A stretch of DNA of 64,000 nt, taken from NCBI RefSeq assembly GCF_014633365.1, contig NW_026267107.1, forward strand, positions 1-64,000, read 5' to 3'. Made by a program: the position numbers and the translations under genes. Shown here in pieces: positions 54,412-64,000 of the stretch. The stretch's first letter is position 1, and each line of letters starts with the position of its first letter. Under the pieces are notes generated by a model, which was given only the letters and a program-made list of their open reading frames with translations, did no database searches and was not told where the DNA came from. This stretch comes from Diospyros lotus (lineage: Eukaryota > Streptophyta > Magnoliopsida > Ericales > Ebenaceae).

Positions 54412-56210
54412 TGAAAGAAAAGCAATGTCGCTATGGGGCAAGCGACGTAGTTCAAAAATTTTTGAACCTTTCCCCGATCCCAGCGATTGGATTAACGTCG
54501 AAATCAAATCATTCACATACAAATAAAATAAATCTAGCCTTTAGATTTTCGAGTCGTCAACGGATTCGAACCGTCCAAGCGTCCGGCCTCTAACTCGTGA
54601 TACGTGGCACGCATCCATTGGAAAGGAGAGAGGAATAGGAGTGCTAGCTCCTTCTCCTTTTTGCATCTTATCTATGGACGGAAGAATGCCCACGTTTCAA
54701 ATCGATACCAAAAAGAAACGGGGAAGAGTGAACGACAATTATTTTTCAACTCTTGAAAAACTATACCAAAATAATCACTAGTTTGGGCAACCCATAAAGG
54801 GGTATTTATAGAGTTACATCCTAGGGTTTCTTAAACCCTAATGGATTGGCTAGCCCATTAATTCCAGTTCAACTAGAATCTTAAATGGGCTTATTCTAGT
54901 CCAACTAGAAATATAATTAGTGGTCCAAATCCATTTATAAAATATTTAGCCCAAATATAATATTTAATATTTAGCCCAAATCTAATTTAGTCTAAATATA
55001 ATATTTAATTTAATATTTGGCCCAAATCCAATTTGGTCCAAATATTAACTTAAGCCAAAATATATATTATTTCCTATTTGCCACTCTAACAAATAGAAAA
55101 TTATTAAATTAGAAACTCCTTCCTAATTTAATCAATTGCCATTTTAGGAAACTCTTTCCTTTATAACGACCCCTCGTCATATCGACGTCATTACGTCTAT
55201 TTGTACTTTTTTCGTGAGAACCTACGATGGCATAATTTCTTGCCAAAGTGTCCCACTTAACCATACGTCCTCTCTCCTGGTTTAAGCCAGGGACCGTGCC
55301 TATTGGGCATGACTCATTAGGCTTCCGAATATGTTGGCAATGTGTCGGTACAAACACATAAGATAAGATTGGCCTCTAGCAAGGCGTCTTGTTAATATAT
55401 CTTATGTGATCTCAAGTATGGCGATGTGTTTCTTGATTACGATCACACGAGTTTTTTTCGGTCATTCGGATATCTTCACTTAATAGAAAGTGAATCAATA
55501 ACTCCTTATTGATCTCTTTCACCATGGTCATGGATTTAAAGCAAATATCCATCAAATGCGCCTTAGATACATCATCCTCTATCAAGGGATAGACGAGTCC
55601 CATCTTGGTTATACACCCATCTCCATAAGCCTCACGATATACCCAACGATCGCCCATGTGCAGCCTTTATCTAGGCCCATCGAAACGATGTCAAAGCATA
55701 CCGGTCTTCTTATGAGATGACTGTGACAACCTCAGGTCCAAGGATTAGTTACACCCATCTTGTATTAGAATACCATCAACATATAACCAAAATGGATTCT
55801 CATGGAAAGTCATGTCCAATGACACGTTCTCCAACATTGGTCACCTATCTACTTGTCTAGGCATCCCTATGCTTATGGGTGTGAGACCCCCATTGCTATC
55901 ACATAGAAAAAACATAGCACATACAAGTCTTACCGCAATTGTCAATGTTCATTCTTGACATTGCTACGACTTGTGACGTTTAATGATGTCTAGAAACTGT
56001 GATGCATCATCTCACATCTTTATAGATTAATCACAGTATACATCATATGGACTTCTATCTAATTTCATTCGGTTATTACAATAATAACAAGAAACTAATA
56101 GATTGACTTCTTGTGAATTTGAACAACTCCTTATTCAAATAATAACATGATTACAATTATCAGTGTACAACATGCCCAATCTGATTGGGTCTAAAGCACC
56201 TACACTAATA
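54412..56210 (-). mobile_element. Copia-type solo LTR, copy 2 (uninterrupted)
   Basis: 1799 bp, TGAAAGAAAAGC to CACTAATA (expected CA, mutated). Collinear with copy 1 at 37583-51241 but without the gypsy solo LTR and the Athila element. TATTTATAG at 54803 is the minus-strand TATA box. The ORF at 55412-55657 has a partner at 50506-50688 in copy 1, but no known domain and no sign of selection I can judge. Confidence 0.88.
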
Positions 56211-57185
56211 GACGATCCGAATTATCCTCTTCCCGGAAGGCCATGACTTGGGGTGAGCCAAGATCTACCTCTACAGGGATGAGTGCGTTAGTCCCATAGG
56301 CTAAGCTAAAAGGTGTTTCCCCTATGGGTACCCGACTGGTTGTGAGATATGCCCACAAGATGCTGGGGAGCTCATCGGCCCATCCATCTTTTACCTTCTC
56401 CAATTGAGTCTTTAGGTCGTGTTGTATGGTCTTGTTTCTTGCTTCAGCTTGTTCATTCGCTTGTGGGTGTTCCACGGATGCGATCCTCAGACTGATTACC
56501 CATCGCTAACAAAAAGCTCTAAACGCGTCCGAGTCGAACTGTGTTCCATGATCTGTATTTAGTATATGAGGCACACCAAAATGACAAATAACGTCTTTTC
56601 ATACTATCCCTTCCACTTTCTTTTCAGTGATAGTTGCCAAAGGTTTAGCTTCCACCCACTTCATGAAATAATCCGTTGCCACTAGCAAGAATTTCCATTA
56701 AGCAGATGCCATTGGGAATGGCCCCAGTATGTTTAGACCTTATTGCGCGAACCATAAAGGTTAGAATATTTGTTGGATGGGGGTAGGAGGTTTTACTGTC
56801 AGGGGAGCATGTTTCTGGCAATTGTCACGGGTTTGAACCATCGTGGAAGCATCTTGCTGTAGCGTGGGCCAAAAGAAACTGACTCACAAAATTTTCCCAG
56901 CTAATGCCCTTCCTTCGAGGTGTTCACCACAGTCTCCCTTATGCACTTCTTCTAGGGCTTTCTGTGCTTCCTTAAGCTCTAGAAATTTTAATAGCGGTAT
57001 GGAGTCCCCTCTTTTGTATAATTTTTGGCCGATCATTGTGAAATGAGTCGCGTTAGTTTTTAATCTCCTTGCTTCTGTGGGGGTTATTGGCACTTCTTGA
57101 CCAAGAAAATATTTTAGTATCGAGCATCTCTAATCTTTGATCTCCATAAGGCAATGCACCGCGATATCTTTCTCTCCATAATCCA
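56211..57185 (-). pseudogene. Tat-type integrase, N-terminal and core part, decayed
   Basis: Minus strand. KLYKRGDSIPLLKFLEL and HKGDCGEHLEGRALA (zinc-binding region) lie at 56884-57093. In broken frames follow NILGPFPMA, DYFMKWVEAKPLA and HFGVPHIL. The open stretch 56200-56475 has EHPQANEQAEARNKTIQHDL with the catalytic Glu, then WADELPSILWAYLTTSRVP and SLAYGTNALIPVEV. This wording is typical of Tat gypsy integrase. Several in-frame stops lie between 56475 and 56884. Continues at 54411 beyond the solo LTR. Confidence 0.85.
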
Positions 57186-58600
57186 TGAGATGGATATAGT
57201 AGACATGTGGGTAGATGTTAATGGAAGATCTACTGAATGTGATGAACGTCACATATCACATGGCTGAGAGGATCTTTGATCTGTCACAGGCATTAGATTG
57301 TGTTACTAGTCCTTAGACCGAAGGCAATACAGTTGTCTTGTATGTTAGTGCTTGAGATTTTCCTTTACTAAAAGCCATCCGGTTACCGGATAAGGAGATG
57401 AATTGTGTGGTCTCTGTGTAGTGGCATATGGAGGCAGGTGATTACTAATGGGATTCGTCGACCTTTGGAAAAAGGAAAGCATCCTATGCAATCAGTGGCG
57501 ATTGTGGTTGTATGAATCTCTATCCAAAGTACACTTGATTGGAAAGTGTTTCCAATGTCGAAAGAAGTTCCAATGTGTCATCTCGACCACACCACACTAG
57601 ATCTTGGCATAGCTATCGAGTTAGTGAGTTTGATCACTCTCTGACTTTCACTTGATCAGGATATTAATCGATGGATGGATTATAGATGTGAGAATCGAAA
57701 ACACAAATCGGTTCTCATTGTTGTCTGACTTCATTACAGTTTCCCTTGAACTATCGAAACTTTCTATTTGAATGTTGCGAACCAGCACATCTTCTTTGTC
57801 ATTTTTGTGCTGATTTGGATGACGCATGGCTGAGGGCTTCTATAAGAAGGACCTCCTTCATCCTTGGAGGTCTGGGTGGTCTCCATTTTGTCCCCTCATG
57901 CTCCATTGTGGTCGTTTGTCCATATTAGGCATTTTTGGGTTTTATGCATATAAATGGAAAGAAGAAGCAGAAAATGAGAGAGGCTTCTTGGCATTGGCAG
58001 CTATGGTTTTCTCTCGACCATTATGCCCTTTTTCTTCCTTCTTCCAGTGCAATAAACCTTAGCCAATTGTTTCCACTTGATGCTTCAACCATCTCTTATT
58101 TGCTTGAGTAGAAATCCCATTCCAACTAAGAGTTTATTGGATTGAGTATCCTTTTGTTTTGAACCCAATATCCAACTTGAATCACCCATAGGAGACTTGG
58201 CTAGCACATGGGTCTTCCTATGGGGTTCATCCACATGCAGAGTGTGAGCTAACTAGGTCTCTTGTATTTTAGGGAGGTAGGCTAGTCACTCGGCTTGTTG
58301 TTCAGTGCAATAGTAGACTGCCTGGTGGACTGTTCGTGGGTTGTTGGAGGCAAGAGTTGTTGCCACTAGAGGTGTGTTAAACCTCTAACAACATATTTGG
58401 AATCTCCATAATGTATATCTATAAACACCCTATGGAATGGTTTTAGTTTTTATGCATTTGATTGTATGATACCAAGTCTTGCAAGGTGGTTTTGTGCCTT
58501 ATTTATGTTGCACACTTGATTTGTTTTCAAAAACTTTTTGAAATCCAAAAACCCTTGCATTTGGTTCACCAAGAGTTGGTATTCCCCAACAGTGTTATTA
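57186..58600 (+). mobile_element. Probable copia-like LTR, plus orientation
   Basis: Ends near CCCCAACA (about 58591), followed by GTGTTATTAGAGCC, which looks like a decayed TGGTATCAGAGC primer-binding site. It lies immediately beyond the integrase remnant. Short frames (57746-58062) are not convincing genes. The left boundary is only a guess. Confidence 0.35.
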
Positions 58601-59600
58601 GAGCCTTGGCTTGATTTTTCATTGTAAGGGCCCACTTTTGAATATTTTCGCTAGCATAGGATATTCGAAAGGAAGTCATCACAGAGATGATATAGAACAA
58701 ACCATAATAAAATGAACAACTCAATTCATTACAAGCAGTGAAAACTAAATTAAGGTTTAATTACACTTCCAATATCTCATGAGTTTAGGGCTCAAAAGCC
58801 ATACAAAATAATTAAGAGACTCTATTGTTAACTAACAAAATAAACATCATTTCACCTCAAGCCTCTCTAAAACGCTAGACAGGATCTTCAAGTTAGGACG
58901 CGTCTCCGTACACCACCATTCCTGGGCCTTAATCCCATTGGACTCGCCCTCAATAATGACATTTCCTTTGCAAATAAGATCAAGTGAGCCATAAGGCTCA
59001 GCAAGTTCTAGGAACAATGAACAATGAACATGAATCAAGAATATGGTGACACCAAAAAGAGTAATCAAGAACTTGATAGTTTTATACAAGATTCGTGACT
59101 TATGACTTGTTCAATTCCAAGTTAAATGTATCATACCACCATATATCACCATGCAAATGTGCATATAAAATTAAGTGTCAGAATCAAATCTCATAGGCTC
59201 GCAAGCCATCAAACAACATATCCCAAAGTGCATCAGGAGAATAAAAACTCATTCAATATGGAGCCAACTTGCTAGGCTATGGCTACCTCATCCCGTACCA
59301 GGTGCTCTAGGGTACCCTTTCCCTCCACGCAAAATATTAGGTGCATAAAGATAAATAATACTATGCCACATAATATGATCATACTGAATGTGCGTGAAAC
59401 GTTTCATGCATTCACTTCCACATATATATAAACATCATGAACTTCATCTCACAAGCTGTTACCATACTTACATATATTTTATGCCCATCTCATAATACTG
59501 GATAGTCTTTCCACTCATATCAAGTATGCACACGAAATATAATAATTTACTCAAGAATTAGCTTAATCAATTTACTAATGAATTCTTTACAATTTATTTG
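58601..59600 (-). mobile_element. Possible reverse LTR of the Tekay-like type
   Basis: TGTAAGGGCCCAC at 58624, followed by text in the style of the left ends of the reverse LTRs at 20537 and 38432 (AT-rich, 'aaactaaattaagg', later 'aggtgctctagggtaccc'). No shared long block confirmed. No coding signal. Confidence 0.3.
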
Positions 59601-60003
59601 TATGCATACCAAGCATTTATATATATATATTTATACATATAATTTGAATTATTCGATTTAAGACATCAAAGTTAGATAGAATATATTTTGATATATATAT
59701 ATACATATAAATAAATATAATTAAAGAAAAACAAGAAAAAGACTTCTGTATCAAAAATTTCCCTTTACCAAAAATGATTATGAGAGGGAATTGTCTTATT
59801 TTAGAACATAATATAATCTGATATCATATTTTCGCTTGGGTTTTAATGCCCTCACTTTCTCTCTCTATTGGTGTGCGCATATATATAGACAAGTGGGTTG
59901 GACACATTTTTAAGGGCTGTTAAAATCAAACGATGTGCATGAATGAGGCTAACTGAATAATGGGGCTGATGAAAATAAGGGATTCATTTGATGATAACAG
60001 CGA

Positions 60004-60041
<38 letters not shown>

Positions 60042-60550
60042 ACTTCCAGTGAGTAGCTACACTACCACGCATGGAAGTATATATGTATGTGTTTATATAA
60101 ATGGTTGGGTTGGCTAGAACAGGGGGCAACTGATACAGTGGCATGTGTATATATATATACAAGTGGTTACTGTGATTCGGTTGGGATAAGGGAGACCAAA
60201 CTGGGTGCGTATATATGTATATATGTAAGTGGGTCTTAGGTGCGGCTGGTTAGAACAGGGGCAACCGATACAGGGGACGATTATATATATATAAGGGTTG
60301 TTAGCATTAAGTACTGCACATGTAAGACACATGGACACTACTCGTAACAGGGGAGTTTTGTTCGGGCGGTAGCAGCGAATAAAAGAGAGAGAGCTTCCAT
60401 TCAGCCAACCTCTCTACTAAGCATTTATATACATATATATATATATGAGTGTATATGAAAGTGGGTCAGCAGGTTGGTTGGAACCAGGGCATTCGAAGGA
60501 AGCTAATTGGGTAAGTATATATATATCGACTGAAACAACAATGATGCTGT

Positions 60551-60584
<34 letters not shown>

Positions 60585-60788
60585 GGTTTCACTTGGAACA
60601 GGGGGGGGGGGGAGCTCTTAGACTTGTAGCTTCTCTGTGCGAGTACATATTTATATATATATATATATATGTGGGTGACTGATACAGGGAATTCGAATGG
60701 GGGGTGTATATATATATATGTATAATTATACCGCGATAGAGAGCTCCCAACGAGTAGTTCCTTTGGTTACGCATACGTATGTATATAT
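59600..60788. repeat. Microsatellite-rich block with periodic AACAGGGG motif
   Basis: At least ten (TA)n runs, (GA)n at 60009-60039, (TG)n at 60565-60584 and a G13 run at 60601-60613. Between them a loose unit recurs every 110-150 bp: (TA)n, 'gtgggt', 'ggttgg.tagaacaggggcaac.gatacaggg'. Copies near 60115, 60250, 60478, 60592 and 60675. Minus-strand frames through it (Ile/Tyr repeats) are artefacts. Confidence 0.7.
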
Positions 60789-61006
60789 TGATAATACCTA
60801 TCCTCAATCAGCTCCACACAATCCTCCCTAAATAGGAATCTTCTCCTAAATAGGACTCCTCAATCACAGGGATTACGAAGGTCTCATCCAAATCATATCT
60901 GTTGTAATTGTATCTCTTTGGCTATAAATATAGCTCACTGTACATGTAAATGATTAACTTTGAATATTCAGAAACTATTCCTCAATCACTTGTCTCTAAT
61001 TTTCTA
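60789..61006 (+). mobile_element. Short copia 5' LTR
   Basis: About 218 bp, possibly starting TGATAATACC. It contains 'gtaattgtatctctttgg' and GCTATAAATATAGC, standard for short copia LTRs, and ends just before the PBS at 61009. The left end is uncertain because the preceding DNA is microsatellite. Confidence 0.55.
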
Positions 61007-61008
61007 TA

Positions 61009-61020
61009 TGGTATCAGAGC
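61009..61020 (+). other. Primer-binding site of the short-LTR copia element
   Basis: TGGTATCAGAGC, complementary to initiator-Met tRNA. Confidence 0.85.
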
Positions 61021-61172
61021 CTACAAGGGCATGATAACCTTCTCCCAATTTCTTGAATAGTCTATATTCTTGGCCCACGCCTCTCTGTGTCTTTCAACCT
61101 AAGCTTTTGATTTCTGGCCTAAGCCAAAATTTTGTCTCTGCCTATGCAGTCTCTGTGCTTCTTCCCTGTCAA

Positions 61173-61322
61173 CATGGCCGACGCCTCAACCAACACCATT
61201 ATCCCAACCTTCCCAATTTCCTTTCCCTACAACATTAAATGTTGCAAACTTTGTTACACTTAAACTTAGAGATCAAAACTACTTGTTTTGGGAAACTCAG
61301 ATTACCTCTTTGATGGAGAGTC
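61173..61322 (+). pseudogene. Copia gag N-terminus, truncated by insertion
   Basis: ATG GCC GAC near 61173 begins the gag, but the frame shifts within about 60 bp; coding resumes as FVTLKLRDQNYLFWETQITS, the conserved opening of copia gag (the '.KL...NY..W..Q' signature). At 61323 a second copia element cuts in. The remainder must lie beyond the window. Confidence 0.75.
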
Positions 61323-62751
61323 TGTTAGAGTTATGCCCCACAAGCCAATTATATTTACATGCAATTGATCATATTTTTCCATTGTGACTCTTTATCTTCA
61401 ATCAATTATTATTGTAAGGCATTATGTTTTATTTGTCATTGATGGTTGACTTTATTATTTCCACTCTTGACAAAGTCCATAGATCAAATAGGCTCATGGA
61501 ATATGGTCGTGCATAGAGATGACGATCATGAAACATATTCCTTATAAGCCTTGATCTTAAATGTTCCTAGTCATAGAGTTATTAGGATTGGACACTAATA
61601 ACTCGGATAGACTAACATATATGATGCATGCTCAATTAGGAGAATGTCTTGTTTCATAGACATTGGTGTGTGGACACTAGTGCATATATGTGGGTGCTTA
61701 TTATAAGAATAAGTACACTGAACCCGCTACAGAATTCCTAATGGTAATTGTTGATTGTCGAATTGGAATTTATGTGTTGCAGTAGTGCAGATTGGTCCTT
61801 AGACTTGAGACATCATGGTAGTCTTATGTTTGACTGGTTACGTTTTGGTTCTTTTTTGGATTCCAATGGAGTCATTAACAAATTATCACTGGGCGTAACC
61901 TTATCACATATGAAGGCTTGTGAATGTCGAAATAGGATTCATCACTTATCGACAAGATGAGAAGATATCCTATGTATTCCGATGATTTCATGACTAAGGA
62001 AATCCTTGGCCAAGGTGAGATGAAAATCAAAAGGTGTTTTGATTTAATCGAACAAGTCATAAATCTGGAATGGATACATAGTTATTGAATAACTAGGGTT
62101 TCGTCATAAAACCATACCCTAAATTCAATCGGGACATAGTTGATGAAAGGATTTTACTGTACGGTAATTGCAATCGAAAAGGTCCATGTTTTTCATCGTT
62201 GGCTAGGCGTTCATGGCATGTTGCTAGACATTAACCATGATATGTAGGGTTTTAGAATTAATATGATTAATTCTAAAACTATTAATTAAAGAGTTTAATT
62301 AAGAAACCCATGAGATGAGTTAATTATGAAGCCCATAAGTTTAATTAAAAGAGTTTAATTATTCTAAGGAGTTGGGCCTTCATATAGCCCAATAGAATTG
62401 GCCCTACATCTAGCCCAATGGTGGACCTAAGGGGTCACACACTTGGGTCGAGTCCGTTCCACAAATTAAAAGAGAGATACGGCCCAATATGATTATGGGC
62501 CAGACCTAAATCGTTTAGGGTTTTTCCAAAGGCATAATTAGGGTTTTTACTCTATAAATAGGCTACTTAAGAAGCTGGAAAAACAAGGAGAAATTCGGAT
62601 CTCTCATTGGAGGCGCCTAGGGTTACTAGCATTACTCAAGGCGTTCGTGGAAACGGCCGATCGTGTGGACCGACTTGGAGGAGTTCGTGTTTGCGGCTCT
62701 ACGGATCAATCAAGGCAGAATCATATCTTCACGGTTGCCCGGTTCCTAACA
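61323..62751 (+). mobile_element. Copia 5' LTR, 1.43 kb, plus orientation
   Basis: TGTTAGAGTT to TTCCTAACA, with a perfect 6-bp terminal inverted repeat (TGTTAG/CTAACA). CTATAAATAGGC at 62552-62563 is the TATA box. PBS one base downstream. The left flank GAGTC is the expected target duplication, but its partner is outside the window. Confidence 0.9.
62552..62561 (+). promoter_or_regulatory. TATA box of the copia LTR
   Basis: CTATAAATAG about 190 bp before the LTR end. Confidence 0.7.
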
Positions 62752-62752
62752 G

Positions 62753-62764
62753 TGGTATCAGAGC
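62753..62764 (+). other. Primer-binding site of the 61323 copia element
   Basis: TGGTATCAGAGC, one base after the LTR. Confidence 0.92.
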
Positions 62765-64000
62765 GACAGGTTATCTCGAACCTTTGATGATTTCGTTAGA
62801 TATATTCTGATTTTATCATCATTTTCTGGCAGTGTAATCGTTGTGAAATCTGTCATTACTTTTGATAAATCGGAATAGCAGTAACGAATCAGTTTTGATT
62901 ATCGATTCTGCCATGTCTAAATGATGTATTTATGTATCAAAAAGCATCCTAAGATGGTAGATTAAAAGGCTTAGTAATCAGTTTTTAATGTGTTAGGAAA
63001 CTGATATACATGAACGATTTGAATCTGCCATTCATTGCTGTTTTCGGTGATGCATCTAATCAGCTTATTTTCGAGGGTTAAAAAGAAGGATCTGTAATCG
63101 ATTTGCAATAAGATTAAAATCGATTCAGAAGATGGGGTCGTGTTATAGAACAGTATGTTTGAAAAGAATCGGATTGATATGATCAAACCGAGATCAGTAT
63201 TGATGTGATATCAGATTCAAAGAATCGGTTTGAATCTGCCATTATAATCTGTTTTGATATGATCGATTCGAGATTATCATCTGATCGAATAGAAGCATCC
63301 TGATGTGTTCTAAATCGAACAGTAATAATGATATGATTAGTGTTTAAATGAACAGCAATCTTGATGCGATCAGTATTTGCTTATCGTTTAAATATGATTA
63401 GTATATGTTCGAACAGTTTGCAGTGTGTGTTAAGTTTTTGATATGATCAAAACCGAACACTAAGTAGTTTCTGATATGATCTTAAACGAACAGCATTGTG
63501 ATGATATACATATTGATGGTAAGGGTTTATGATATGATATAATCAGTGCAACAATTATCGCTGTATGTTTCTGTTCTATAAAAAATTTTGGTCCGGGGGC
63601 GTTGCCCTCGACACCCCTGCGAGCTGGCGGCAGCTCGACCCCGTCGGGGGCGCTGCCCCCGAACCCCCTTTGCATCGGGGGCGCTGCCCCCGAACCCCCG
63701 TATAGGGTGGAACATAATCTGTTATGTGCATAAATATGCAAAAGCTGAAAAACTGTTTTGTTTAGATGTCCTTTTAACTTGTATTCAATTGCTATCTTCA
63801 TTGCTTGAGATGGTTTTATTAATTTTAAGATACATGCTTATAACATTTTGATATCATTGTGTATTAGATGCATGCTTATGATGTATTGATTATGCAATGT
63901 GTTAAATGCATGTAATATGATATATATGATAGATTAAAACCCCTCTCTTAAAATTGTTTTAAGAATGAATTTTAAGTCATGAATGGGGAAATCAAAAGAG
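62765..64000 (+). mobile_element. Leader of the copia element, no gag reached
   Basis: 1.2 kb of AT-rich untranslated leader with repeated 'gatatgat', 'cgaacagtaat' and 'gattcgag' phrases. A GC-rich hairpin cluster is at 63592-63706. No gag start before the window ends. Confidence 0.7.
63592..63706. repeat. GC-rich hairpin repeats GGGGGCGCTGCCCCC
   Basis: Three copies of a 15-bp stem-loop (GGGGGCGTTGCCCTC, then GGGGGCGCTGCCCCC twice), each followed by CGAACCCC or a variant. GC content is above 70% in an otherwise AT-rich leader. Confidence 0.85.

Noticed and set aside
55412..55657. 81-residue minus-strand frame conserved in both copies of the copia-type LTR (also 50506-50688)
   Set aside because: Conservation follows from LTR homology; the two frames differ in length and show no domain. 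Kept only as a remark in the LTR entry.
60114..60807. Minus-strand frames with Ile-Tyr repeats
   Set aside because: Read-through of (TA)n microsatellites.
62471..62760. Possible host gene start around the 67-residue frame 62607-62810
   Set aside because: It lies in the LTR downstream of the TATA box and crosses the PBS, so it is LTR sequence.
1..64000. tRNA, rRNA or microRNA genes
   Set aside because: I looked for the conserved tRNA A and B boxes and rRNA-like blocks and saw none. The tRNA-like strings found are primer-binding sites. A tRNAscan-SE or Rfam run would settle it.

Overview
The window is plant nuclear DNA made almost entirely of nested transposable elements. Evidence for a plant: Ty3/gypsy (Athila-, Tat- and Tekay/Del-like) and Ty1/copia LTR retrotransposons with primer-binding sites matching plant initiator-Met and Asp tRNAs, BED-finger hAT transposons with GT-AG introns, AT-rich spacers and long (TA)n/(TG)n runs. 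I cannot name the species; an angiosperm is most likely. I find no intact host gene. One possible exon (30833-30936, minus) lies in the few stretches that do not look like transposon.

Layout. 1-6251: reverse-oriented Tekay/Del-like LTR pieces, the second interrupted by a 3.18 kb hAT transposon (1523-4700) with a broken transposase. 6252-8706: minisatellite-like DNA with a solo LTR (6570-7718) carrying an array of GTCGAC palindromes. 8707-16512: a complete non-autonomous LTR element (long LTRs, PBS, PPT, TSD) with no recognisable gag or pol. 16513-20536: eroded Tat-like DNA with a gag-like remnant on the minus strand and a 912 bp non-autonomous hAT element (19579-20490). 20537-22889: solo LTR. 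22895-25000: a second motif-array LTR (ACTCGAGTA type), cut by a 100-N assembly gap. 25101-27709: gypsy-type LTR with tandem leader repeats. 27710-31372: low-copy-looking DNA split by a solo LTR (28958-30647). 31373-35445: gag-like fragments, two more motif-array LTRs, and a 760 bp LTR insertion.

35446-51878 is the clearest stratigraphy. A Tat-like element (TATA box, repeat-rich leader, gag-like ORF at 36402) was hit by a copia-type solo LTR (37583-51241). That LTR was in turn hit by a Tekay-like solo LTR (38432-40825) and a full-length Athila-like element (40893-50171). A second copy of the copia-type LTR (54412-56210) lacks both inner insertions and serves as an in-window empty site for each; it sits inside a degraded Tat-type integrase. 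57186-64000: LTR-like DNA, a microsatellite-rich block, a copia element broken in its gag by another copia element whose 5' LTR (61323-62751) and leader run off the end.

No genes here form a pathway. The coding content is retroelement gag, protease, reverse transcriptase/RNase H and integrase, plus hAT transposase, all visibly decayed. The least familiar signal is a set of four related LTRs, each with its own array of short near-palindromic motifs centred on TCGA. The next most notable are chimeric LTR termini and a full-length Athila frame broken only by in-frame stop codons.
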